From NCBI GenBank assembly GCA_965250025.1, contig OZ252283.1:186001-250000 (forward strand): DNA of 64,000 nucleotides. Direction: 5' to 3'. The DNA comes from CBDDLD01 sp965250025 (GTDB lineage Bacteria > Bacteroidota > Bacteroidia > Flavobacteriales > Flavobacteriaceae). Below the pieces are notes generated by a model. It saw nothing but the letters and a program-made list of their open reading frames with translations. It did no database searches and had not been told where the DNA came from. Position numbers and translations under genes: made by a program. Positions within the stretch are counted from its first letter, which is position 1. Each line of letters opens with the position of its first letter. Positions 41,901 to 49,619 of this stretch are shown here, piece after piece.

Positions 41901-44900
41901 GGTATAGGGAATTTCAATTTGAGCGATCGTGATTTGGAAGTTATCGGTGTATCGGTAGGCGTCAGTGTGACCTACCATGAGACCGAAGCCAATGCAATCA
42001 ACGGCGTAGGTATCTTACCAACAGCCTATACGAACATCAGTGCAGACGCCCAGCAGCTATGGGTGAGACTCACCGATGATACCACCGGCTGTTACGATGT
42101 AACGACGCTTCAGCTGATCGTTAACCCTTTACCCGTATTTCCAACAATCACGCCCTATGAGCTCTGTGATTATAACAATACAGGCGATGAGATCGAAGAC
42201 TTTGATTTGACGGTGAAGGACACAGAGATTTTAAACGGCCAGGTAAATATCGTTGTACGTTATTACCCTACCGCAGGTGATGCGCTTGCAGGGAGTAATG
42301 AGATCACGACGCCTTATACCAATACGACCAACCCGGAGACGATCCATGTGGCTTTGGAGAACACCCTAACAGGATGCCGCTCCACATCGAGCTTTACTTT
42401 GATGGTGAACCCTTTACCAGATTTTGTAGTACCAACGCCATTAGAGGTTTGTGATGACAATGTTGTAGACGGTATCACGGCAATCGACCTGACGCTAAAG
42501 AACCAGGAGATCAGTGGCGGCAATACGGATTACGCCGTAACGTACTACCCAACCCAGTTAGATGCAGAATCCGAGACGAACCCCTTACCACCGATCTATA
42601 CCAATATGAGTAACCCTGAAGTGATCTTTGTACGCATCGAGGATATCAACACGGGTTGTTACCAGACTACGACGTTGACCTTAGAGGTTCAGGAAGCCCC
42701 AGTGGCATTTGTTCCACAACCCTTATATTTCTGTGATGATGACAGTGATGGTTTTGGAGAGTTTATGCTTACCGATGTAGATAATGAAGTCACCGGAGGT
42801 GCTGGCGGATTAAGTGTGACCTACCATGAGACGTTTGTCAATGCGGATTTAGGTGTAGATGCGATAGACACGAGTGTTTTATATAACAATATAGTAGCTT
42901 GGAACCAAACGGTTTATGTTCGGGTAGAGAGTGCGACGATTGCCACGGATTGTGAGACGATTGTAGAATTACAACTGATCGTAGAGCCCACGCCCCAGAT
43001 TGAAGACCCAACCCCATTAGAGGAATGTGACGATATCAGCGGTGATGGTATTGCACAGTTTAACCTCAATAGCAAAGACTCAGAGATTCTAAACGGTTTA
43101 GATGCCACGCAGTATACAGTGAACTACTATGAGTCCGAGGCCAATGCGATCAACGACACCAATGCTATTGGTACGCCATTGAACTATACCAACACCACGG
43201 CTTTTAACCAAACGCTATGGGTAAGAGTAGAAGACACCAATACGGTAGGAGGCTGTTATAAGCTAACGACCTTAGATCTGATTGTAAACAGCTTACCGGT
43301 TTTGGTCAATCCGACGCCTTTAGCGCTATGTGATGTGAACAACTCAGGAGATGAGCAGGAAGCCTTTACCTTAGAAGATGCCAATGCAGAGATCTTAAAC
43401 GGACAGACTGGAATTAGCTTAAGCTATTACCCAACGCAGTTGGATGCCGATAATCAGACCAATGAGATCTTTAGCGACTATACCAATACGAGCAACCCTC
43501 AGACGATCTACGTCAGAGCAGAGAACGATGTAACGGGCTGTGTGAACACAGTAACCTTGACCCTTCGCGTGAATCCTGTGCCGTCACCGGCACCTAACCC
43601 AACCCCGATCGAGGTTTGTGATGAGGATAATGATGGTTTTGCGACGTTCAATTTAGAAGACCGTACAGTAGAGATCATTAATGGTGAGTTGGATGTGACG
43701 ATCACCTACCATGAGACCGAATCGGATGCCGATCAGGGTATCAATGCTATCGTAGGTGATTACACGAATATCGTAGCGAACAATCAAATGATCTACGTCC
43801 GTTCAGAGAACACGCTAACGGGCTGTCACAGTTTAACGTTAAACACCTTAGAGCTGATCGTATTACCCTCCCCAGTGGTACCGACGACCATCGCGGACTA
43901 TGTGATCTGTGATGAAGACGATAACGGTATCGCCCAATTTGATCTAACGACCAAGGACGATGAGATCTTAGACACTCAGGACCCTACGGCTTTTATATTG
44001 ACCTATCATGAGAGCCAGGGCGATGCAGAGACCGGCACAGATGCGATCACCAATGAAGGGAACTATACCAATACGAGCAACCCTCAGACGCTCTATGTAC
44101 GCTTAGAGAGTGTAGCCAATGGCTGTGTGAGCACCGGAAGCTTTATTATACGTGTTGAGCTACCCCCAACGGCAGTACAACCCAGCCCACTAGAAGCGTG
44201 TGATGATTTGGGAGAATCTCCTGGGGATGAGTTAACAGCATTTAACCTGCGATTAAAAGACGCAGAGATCACGAATAACAATGCGAGCTGGTCAGTGAGT
44301 TACTATGAGACGGATGCCGATGCACAAGCCCAGAGTAATGCGATTACCGACCCAACAGCCTATACGAACACTTCAGTCAATGGCTTACCGGCGAACCCTC
44401 AGACACTCTATGTTGTGGTTACCGATACCGATACGGGCTGTGTAGACTATACGACCCTAACGATCCGAGTGTTACCCAACCCAACCCCAACAGCAAGTTC
44501 ACTATTACCGTTATTGGAGCTTTGTGACGATACCAATACAGGCGATGGCGTAGAAGTTTTTGATTTGGTAGGTACTGACAATATGGAGACCTTGATCATC
44601 AATGGCGAGCTAGGCGTATCTGCGAGCTACTATGAGAGTGAAGAAGACGCCTTATCAGGGACCAATGCAATCGCTGACCCAACGGCATATGAAAACACAG
44701 CGACGCCAGAACAGGTGATCTATGTTCGCGTGAGCAATGATGTGACGGGTTGTTTTACACTAGTAAACTTTACCATTCGAGTCAACCCCTTACCAGAGGT
44801 CGTTGCAGTGAGTGACTTTATCGCCTGTGAGGTAAACAATGATGGGTTCTATGACTTTACACTAACGGATAAGGACGCAGAAGTATTAAACGGCCAGGAC

Positions 44901-46160
44901 CCTATGGCATTTACAGTGACCTACCACGAGACTCAGGCAGATGCGGATAATCTGATCAATGCCTTGGTGAGTGATTATACGAATATGACCAACCCCCAAC
45001 AGATCTTTGTGGCGATCACAAACAACACGACCGGCTGTTCCATCAGCACGCAGAGCTTTAATTTGGAAGTTCAGGAAGGTGCCGAGGCGAACTCAGATAT
45101 GGAAGCGATTTTATATGAGATCTGTGATGACAATATGGAGACCGATGGCGATACGAGCAATGACAGCGCCCAGTTTGATCTGACGACCCAGAATGATTTT
45201 ATCTTGGATGGTCAGGACGGTGCAAACTATATAGTGAGTTACTATGCAAGCTTAGAAGATGCGACCTTAGGAGTTAACCCCTTACCGAGCTTGTATGAGA
45301 ATGTGGTCAACCCACAGGTGATCTATGCGAGAGTAGACAATGACACGCCCGATGGTACTGGAGCAGACACCTCGATTTGTTTTGCAGTGGCAGAGCTGAC
45401 CTTACAGGTGAACCCCTTACCGGAGTTTGATCTGGAAGACGAGTACATCTTATGTGTGAACACCAATGGAACAGAGATATTGAATGTTCCTGTATTAGAC
45501 ACTGGTTTATCGACGGCAGATTATAGTTTTGAGTGGAGTTTGAACGGTGTGGTTATTGCAGGAGCGACGAGTCCGAGTCTAACCCCTACTGAAGGCGGTG
45601 CTTATAGTGTTACGGTGACCGATCTTGTGACGGGTTGCAATAATAGTGACAGTACGACCGTTACAGAGAGTGGTCCCCCGACAGTAGTTGCGGAGGTATT
45701 GACACAGGCCTTTGCGGACAATCATGTTATTGAGGCCACGGCGACAGGCCCGGGAGATTATGAGTACAGTTTGGATGGCGGACCATGGCAGGACAGTGGT
45801 GTATTTGAAGGAGTATCAGCGGGGACACACCAGATCACTGCCAGAGATAAGATCGGATGTGGAATAGCCGTAGCGGAAGTATTGGTGATTGATTACCCGT
45901 TATACTTCACGCCAAATGGAGATGGAAATAATGATACATGGAATATCACAGGAATAGATACCCAACCTGGCGCAAAAATTTATATATTTGACCGCTATGG
46001 GAAATTATTGAAGCAATTAAGTCCGACAGGCACTGGATGGAATGGGACGTATAATGGCAATATGATGCCAACGAGTGATTACTGGTTTACGGTGATTTAC
46101 AACGAACCCTCGACAGGACAGCGGAAAGAATTTAATGCCCATTTTACCTTGAAACGATAG
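38979..46160 (+). CDS. Giant T9SS type B-sorted adhesin (CUB, PKD, choice-of-anchor L, 16 tandem repeats)
   Basis: A 2393-residue exported protein. ATG 38979 opens the signal peptide MKKIICALLLIIPFMGYTQ; an upstream GTG (38958) adds seven residues. In order: a CUB-like domain (~20-150), a PKD domain (YEWDFGDGNTATG, ~165-245), a choice-of-anchor L domain (DFLMASEEYNG), an Ig-like module, 16 Cys-containing repeats, another Ig-like module, an SprB-like segment (GDYEYSLDGGPWQDSG) and the gliding motility-associated C-terminal domain (YFTPNGDGNNDTWNI ... FDRYGKLL). The last marks it as type IX secretion cargo of type B. It is followed 9 bp later by a PorP/SprF gene, its likely dedicated partner. 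Confidence 0.92.
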   Translation: MKKIICALLLIIPFMGYTQDVLMENGSFNRCAPDIFYDSGGEFGNYGNDENLVTTICPQNTGEFTILNFTSFTTQLNQDFLTIYDGPDTSAPVIGTYTGVMSPGTVSASGTNTSGCLTIEFTSNGSGPGPGWAAEILCATPCQNILPTIDSTNPAPNTSGVVSILPNETVDFTGSAFFSVDGNNATYEWDFGDGNTATGTDVSHTFTANGTYTVTFTVTDDNPQGCSNSTTITVFVLGPNVVVDQTTYTPEELIEDVLVNSPCAEVSNIVWSTGISFSATEPNGIGYFISDGVSFPFRDGLILTSGDASEARGPNNNAMSEGTTVWEGDPDLDAVAGTNTTNASYIQFDFTPLADTISFDFLMASEEYNGSTGGTFECTFSDAFAFLLTDSAGTTTNLAVLPGTTTPILVTNIHPTNPGCPAINEQFFGGYTPQNGPPMSFDGRTVVFTAQANVTPGEQYTIKLVIGDDGNGGGDTALDSGVFLRAGSFDLGGDLGDDITIAAGTAECGGTTITLNTNAPTATHVWYKDGVEITGETASTLDVTEAGEYSVDVIFSGVCQASDSIIVEFRPSPTANQPPDISICGLSTTEFTLTDNDDDVLGGQNAGDFTVSYHLTEQNAIDNFGALPANYTNVTNPQTIYVRIADNSQVCFDTTSFEISVSGQPTINPVGDMEQCDDATNDGSETFDLNSQSAGILGAQSDTDFEVTYHTSFTDADLGQNDLPLNYPNVTSPEQIYVRVESVVSSDCYIASALPVFTLTVNPLAIANAVDDMVVCDDVSNDGFSSFPIGDQSATILGGQDPGIYNVSYHTSQGDADTNTAPLGLTYTNVVPNLETLYVRVEDPAHPECYSTTSFDLVVNALPTAIIPTPLPECEDDIIDGLTVFTLTDRTLELQAGQANVEVSYHQTQIGADTDTQELFDGYINMTPNVETIYVRLEDTVTGCVNTTTLELQVVANPVAVAPSPLSVCDDDDDGIGNFNLSDRDLEVIGVSVGVSVTYHETEANAINGVGILPTAYTNISADAQQLWVRLTDDTTGCYDVTTLQLIVNPLPVFPTITPYELCDYNNTGDEIEDFDLTVKDTEILNGQVNIVVRYYPTAGDALAGSNEITTPYTNTTNPETIHVALENTLTGCRSTSSFTLMVNPLPDFVVPTPLEVCDDNVVDGITAIDLTLKNQEISGGNTDYAVTYYPTQLDAESETNPLPPIYTNMSNPEVIFVRIEDINTGCYQTTTLTLEVQEAPVAFVPQPLYFCDDDSDGFGEFMLTDVDNEVTGGAGGLSVTYHETFVNADLGVDAIDTSVLYNNIVAWNQTVYVRVESATIATDCETIVELQLIVEPTPQIEDPTPLEECDDISGDGIAQFNLNSKDSEILNGLDATQYTVNYYESEANAINDTNAIGTPLNYTNTTAFNQTLWVRVEDTNTVGGCYKLTTLDLIVNSLPVLVNPTPLALCDVNNSGDEQEAFTLEDANAEILNGQTGISLSYYPTQLDADNQTNEIFSDYTNTSNPQTIYVRAENDVTGCVNTVTLTLRVNPVPSPAPNPTPIEVCDEDNDGFATFNLEDRTVEIINGELDVTITYHETESDADQGINAIVGDYTNIVANNQMIYVRSENTLTGCHSLTLNTLELIVLPSPVVPTTIADYVICDEDDNGIAQFDLTTKDDEILDTQDPTAFILTYHESQGDAETGTDAITNEGNYTNTSNPQTLYVRLESVANGCVSTGSFIIRVELPPTAVQPSPLEACDDLGESPGDELTAFNLRLKDAEITNNNASWSVSYYETDADAQAQSNAITDPTAYTNTSVNGLPANPQTLYVVVTDTDTGCVDYTTLTIRVLPNPTPTASSLLPLLELCDDTNTGDGVEVFDLVGTDNMETLIINGELGVSASYYESEEDALSGTNAIADPTAYENTATPEQVIYVRVSNDVTGCFTLVNFTIRVNPLPEVVAVSDFIACEVNNDGFYDFTLTDKDAEVLNGQDPMAFTVTYHETQADADNLINALVSDYTNMTNPQQIFVAITNNTTGCSISTQSFNLEVQEGAEANSDMEAILYEICDDNMETDGDTSNDSAQFDLTTQNDFILDGQDGANYIVSYYASLEDATLGVNPLPSLYENVVNPQVIYARVDNDTPDGTGADTSICFAVAELTLQVNPLPEFDLEDEYILCVNTNGTEILNVPVLDTGLSTADYSFEWSLNGVVIAGATSPSLTPTEGGAYSVTVTDLVTGCNNSDSTTVTESGPPTVVAEVLTQAFADNHVIEATATGPGDYEYSLDGGPWQDSGVFEGVSAGTHQITARDKIGCGIAVAEVLVIDYPLYFTPNGDGNNDTWNITGIDTQPGAKIYIFDRYGKLLKQLSPTGTGWNGTYNGNMMPTSDYWFTVIYNEPSTGQRKEFNAHFTLKR
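40686..45410 (+). repeat. Sixteen tandem ~98-codon repeats in the adhesin gene
   Basis: The translated region contains 16 successive units of about 92-110 residues. Each has a CDD-type acidic motif, for example VCDEDNDGFATFNL, a YHET or YYPT strand, an A/D-rich turn, NP(Q/E)TIYVR, and a second cysteine in TGC. At DNA level some units share blocks of more than 20 identical bases, for example around 43478-43504 and 44065-44091, so parts were copied or converted recently. The unit boundary is usually a V-NPLP-type linker. Confidence 0.88.
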
Positions 46161-46169
46161 ATTTAGATT

Positions 46170-47180
46170 ATGAATATTAAAAAGTATTGTTTATTATTGA
46201 TTATAGCCTTATTTGTAAAAAATAGCTTTGCACAAGAAGGTGTCCCCGTTTACTCAGATTATTTAACGGATAACTATTATTTGTTGCACCCTTCTATGGC
46301 CGGTGTAGCGAATTGTGCTAAAATAAGACTCACAGCAAGAAACCAATGGTTTGGTGTAGATGATGCACCTAGCTTACAAACGATTAGTGCGCATAGCCGA
46401 CTTGGGGATTCTCCAGTAGCTATCGGAGGTATATTTTTTAATGATGCCAATGGATATCATTCAACAGTGGGTGGTTATGCGTCTTTTGCATATCATTTAA
46501 TGTTTTCTAGAAACGAAATCGATCTTAACATGCTTTCTTTTGGATTGAGTGCAGGGTTTCTACAATATAAATTAGACGAAACGGACTTTTTAGCTCCTGG
46601 AGAGTTTGATCAGCTTATCTCAGGAATAGAACAAAGTGCTACAAATTTTAATGTTGATTTTGGTTTCTCATACCATTACATTGATTTTTATGCCCATGTA
46701 ACGGTTAAAAATATTCTTAAAAATGAAGGTATTAATTTCAACGACCAAGGCTTTGAGTTTGATAATTTGAGAACGTATTTGATCTCTGCAGGATATACGT
46801 ATAGTAGGTTTGGAAGCGAATGGAGTTTTGAACCATCGATTATGTTCATGAGAAGAGATGCTACGGAGGAATCATCAATAGACATTAATGCTAAAGCATA
46901 TAAAGAGATGGACTTTGGTAGACTATGGGGAGGACTATCTTATCGTAGAAGTTTAGATGGTGCTGAATTTTTAGATGGGTCAGGAACTAGCAGTCAAAAG
47001 TTACAATACATTACACCATTTGTTGGTGTTGATTATAAGAGTTTTGTATTTGCATATACGTTTTCTTATCAGGCAAATACGGTTACTTTTAATAAAGGAG
47101 GATTCCACCAGATCACTCTGGGTTACAACTTTAATTGTAGAAGGGAGAAATTTGAATGTAATTGTCCAGCAGTAAATTAA
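46170..47180 (+). CDS. PorP/SprF-family type IX secretion membrane protein
   Basis: A 336-residue outer-membrane protein with signal peptide and the family's typical opening PVYSDYLTDNYYLLHPSMAGVANCAKIRLTARNQW, followed by alternating beta-strands of a predicted 14-stranded barrel. SprF-like proteins are needed for secretion of, and stay attached to, specific type B adhesins encoded next to them. The 9-bp distance to the adhesin gene supports that pairing. A strong terminator follows directly after the stop. Confidence 0.92.
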   Translation: MNIKKYCLLLIIALFVKNSFAQEGVPVYSDYLTDNYYLLHPSMAGVANCAKIRLTARNQWFGVDDAPSLQTISAHSRLGDSPVAIGGIFFNDANGYHSTVGGYASFAYHLMFSRNEIDLNMLSFGLSAGFLQYKLDETDFLAPGEFDQLISGIEQSATNFNVDFGFSYHYIDFYAHVTVKNILKNEGINFNDQGFEFDNLRTYLISAGYTYSRFGSEWSFEPSIMFMRRDATEESSIDINAKAYKEMDFGRLWGGLSYRRSLDGAEFLDGSGTSSQKLQYITPFVGVDYKSFVFAYTFSYQANTVTFNKGGFHQITLGYNFNCRREKFECNCPAVN

Positions 47181-47181
47181 T

Positions 47182-47213
47182 AAAAAAGCCTCGATAACTA
47201 TCGAGGCTTTTTT
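47182..47213. terminator. Bidirectional terminator between porP/sprF-like and VWA genes
   Basis: A perfect 15-bp stem (A6-GCCTCGATA with its complement) with a 2-base loop, flanked by A-run and T-run, lies between the two convergent stop codons. It should end transcription from both sides. Confidence 0.92.
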
Positions 47214-47218
47214 ATTTA

Positions 47219-48370
47219 CTACCATGTGTAGTTCTTTTTTACAGCCTGAGTTTTTATAGCTTTAATCATGGCATTTTCTAAATTACCCTGACCTGTATTT
47301 TTCTGTTTTTCTGTAATATAATTTCTTCTTTTGGTGTTTAATGTCTGAATTTCTTTTTGTACGCGTTTACGTTCTTCTCTTTTTGCATTCACGTAGGCCT
47401 TAATTTCAGATGTTGTTTTGCCTTTCAACTCTTTAGGCAAGTCTTCTTCCTTTAGCTCGTCATAAGAAAAGGAAGCTTCGTTTTCAGCATCAACCATATC
47501 CCAGCCTGAATTCGTATACAGATGAGAGCTTTTGCTAACAGTTCTACTGACTGCATTGGCCTGGCTGTAACTTTCAGCGTTAGAATCTTGCACTTTTTGT
47601 TGTTCCATTTTTTTTCTTCCGGTTTTACCATACGCAACATAGGTGTTATTTAGCCGCTTGTTTAAGTCTAATATTTGTGAGTCGTATGGTGATGCTATAT
47701 GTACGGTAGCTTTATTTTGGTTAATAGCCATGTAGTTACCATTCGTTAAGTCTGCGCCATCTTTCCAATATGTTGCAATACCTTGATCATAGTTGCCACA
47801 AAAAATAGTATTTACTGTGACATCTTTCTTTACAGCTTCACCTGTAGCCTTTTTATAACTTACTTTACCCTGTGTAAAGGGTTCATTACCAGCAATAAAA
47901 ATAAGTTTTAAGTCATCTTCGTTCTTACCCCAATTGAGTTGATTTAAAGAAGATTGAATCACAGTCCCACAGTATTCATTACCTCCATTAGTGGTTAAGG
48001 AAAATAGTTCTTTAGATATTTCATCAAGGTCATTACTAAAAGGGAGAACTTGTCTTAGATAGCCTTCATCAGCATTAAGATTATCATTGCCATACTCGTA
48101 TAATGCAATCTTAAGTTTGGGTTTGTCTTCTTTACATTTGGCATAAGATAACTCGTTAACTATTTGCCATAATTGGGCTTTAGCCTGATCAATAAGGCCA
48201 TCCATACTGTTACTGGTATCTATGAGTAAGGCCACTTTAATTTCAGGGCCATTAGTATTGTGCTTCTCGGTTTTAATACCAGTAACGCTATCTGTTTTAG
48301 TTGTTGCATTGCATGCTATTGTAAGTAAAATGCATGATGCTAGGCTTAAAATTTTAATCGTCTGTTTCAT
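47219..48370 (-). CDS. VWA-domain lipoprotein
   Basis: A 383-residue lipoprotein (lipobox LLTIAC, Cys20). The von Willebrand factor A domain carries an intact MIDAS motif DTSNS (residues 51-55), with further parts of the site at TTNGGNEYCG and IFIAGNEPF. The C-terminal third is charged and helical, with many Lys/Glu/Arg. VWA lipoproteins bind other proteins via a divalent metal; the partner here is unknown. It lies 4 bp after the SIMPL-like gene, so both are probably one operon. Confidence 0.85.
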   Translation of the reverse strand: MKQTIKILSLASCILLTIACNATTKTDSVTGIKTEKHNTNGPEIKVALLIDTSNSMDGLIDQAKAQLWQIVNELSYAKCKEDKPKLKIALYEYGNDNLNADEGYLRQVLPFSNDLDEISKELFSLTTNGGNEYCGTVIQSSLNQLNWGKNEDDLKLIFIAGNEPFTQGKVSYKKATGEAVKKDVTVNTIFCGNYDQGIATYWKDGADLTNGNYMAINQNKATVHIASPYDSQILDLNKRLNNTYVAYGKTGRKKMEQQKVQDSNAESYSQANAVSRTVSKSSHLYTNSGWDMVDAENEASFSYDELKEEDLPKELKGKTTSEIKAYVNAKREERKRVQKEIQTLNTKRRNYITEKQKNTGQGNLENAMIKAIKTQAVKKNYTW

Positions 48371-48374
48371 CGTT

Positions 48375-49406
48375 TTATTTATTTGTGTTTAATTCTCTAA
48401 CATCTATAGTGCCATTTGGAGATATGACATAGTATTTATGTTCAATTTCTGTTTCTACAACAGGTGTCTCTTTCTGCTCTTTTGGTTTTAGCGTAAATAA
48501 GAGTTTGATATTCATGCCAACCTGTACAACAGGTTCCAGAATAGAAGGATTGATTACGACATCAAACGTTTCATAGGTAAGAGGTTGGTAATAATAAGAC
48601 GTTTGCTTTTTTGCCTTAGTAACTCCTTTATTCTTTTTTAATGCTTCGAAAGATATACTGTTAAAAGCTTGATAACTGCGATAGAAATCTTTCGGAAAGT
48701 AGCAATACTTATCATCAGCTATGGCAATATTGTACTGAGAAAGATCAAAACCAAGAGTCTTATAATAGTTTTTTTTGTCTTCAATAAGTTTTAGTAATTC
48801 CTCTTGAAGGTTTTTGTAGATGGTTTTAATGTTTTCGATATAGTAGTCCACTTTTACCAGATTATACACTTCACTTTTAGCACAAGCTTCTAGAATGGAT
48901 TCAAACTGATTGGTATCTGTAAATTGTATATGAATATTTTGTTGTAGTTCGAAGCCTTTAGGAACTTCATTATACTTTTTACTAAACAGTTTTTTTGTGA
49001 CCTCTACTTCGTATACCGGAACAAAGGAAATGACATCGATAACTACATTTTTGGGATTGATACCTACAATGTTGAGGCGTTGTTTAATACTGTCTATTCG
49101 CTCTTTCATTAAGGCATTAGCTGTTTCAGCGGAAGGGCCTATCTGTGAAATATTAAAAATTGCAGTGTAAGTTGTAGCGCTGACATTCTGTAAAGCTTTG
49201 ACATCTATGGTCAACGTAGTACTTGGGTGTAAAACTTTATGAATTTGTTGTTGAATCGCCGGATTATAGATTTGTGCATTACCCGAAGTTAAAATGTTCT
49301 GCCGGGATATGTCTTTAGTGATTTGATTGTAGTTGCCTTTGTGTTGTGCGAAGATTAAAGTTGTTGTTAGCATAATGAGAAGAAAGCTCCATCCATTTTT
49401 TTTCAT
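48375..49406 (-). CDS. SIMPL-domain-like exported protein
   Basis: A 343-residue protein with a signal peptide (SFLLIMLTTTLIFAQ). Features resembling the SIMPL (DUF541) family are the segment MKERIDSIKQRLNIVGI, the strand ELQQNIHIQF, and YIENIKTIYKNLQEELLKLIEDKKNYYKTLGF. The predicted beta-alpha-beta repeats fit that fold. SIMPL proteins are periplasmic or outer-membrane-associated, with poorly known function. The assignment is from pattern only. The 213-bp gap to the sensor kinase gene on the other strand holds AT-rich sequence with no clear promoter. Confidence 0.5.
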   Translation of the reverse strand: MKKNGWSFLLIMLTTTLIFAQHKGNYNQITKDISRQNILTSGNAQIYNPAIQQQIHKVLHPSTTLTIDVKALQNVSATTYTAIFNISQIGPSAETANALMKERIDSIKQRLNIVGINPKNVVIDVISFVPVYEVEVTKKLFSKKYNEVPKGFELQQNIHIQFTDTNQFESILEACAKSEVYNLVKVDYYIENIKTIYKNLQEELLKLIEDKKNYYKTLGFDLSQYNIAIADDKYCYFPKDFYRSYQAFNSISFEALKKNKGVTKAKKQTSYYYQPLTYETFDVVINPSILEPVVQVGMNIKLLFTLKPKEQKETPVVETEIEHKYYVISPNGTIDVRELNTNK

Positions 49407-49619
49407 CTGATTTGTGTTTTTTGATTAATGCTATAAAACTCAGGGTAACAGTTATGAAAAAAAAGTATAAATGAGTGTAAGAGCGCTGAGAATGAGTGAA
49501 TCGCATATTTAACTTAGCTAAACCATTAAAAAATGGATTTTAAAAACAGAATTTGGTTTTTTGTATTTTTTGAAACCAATTAAAGTATGTAAGTTTATTC
49601 CAAATAATAGAGATTTGTC

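Noticed and set aside
40686..45410. CRISPR-like or satellite repeat array
   Set aside because: Repeats are long (~290 bases), in frame and translated as protein units of an adhesin. Spacing and variation are those of coding repeats, not direct repeats with spacers.
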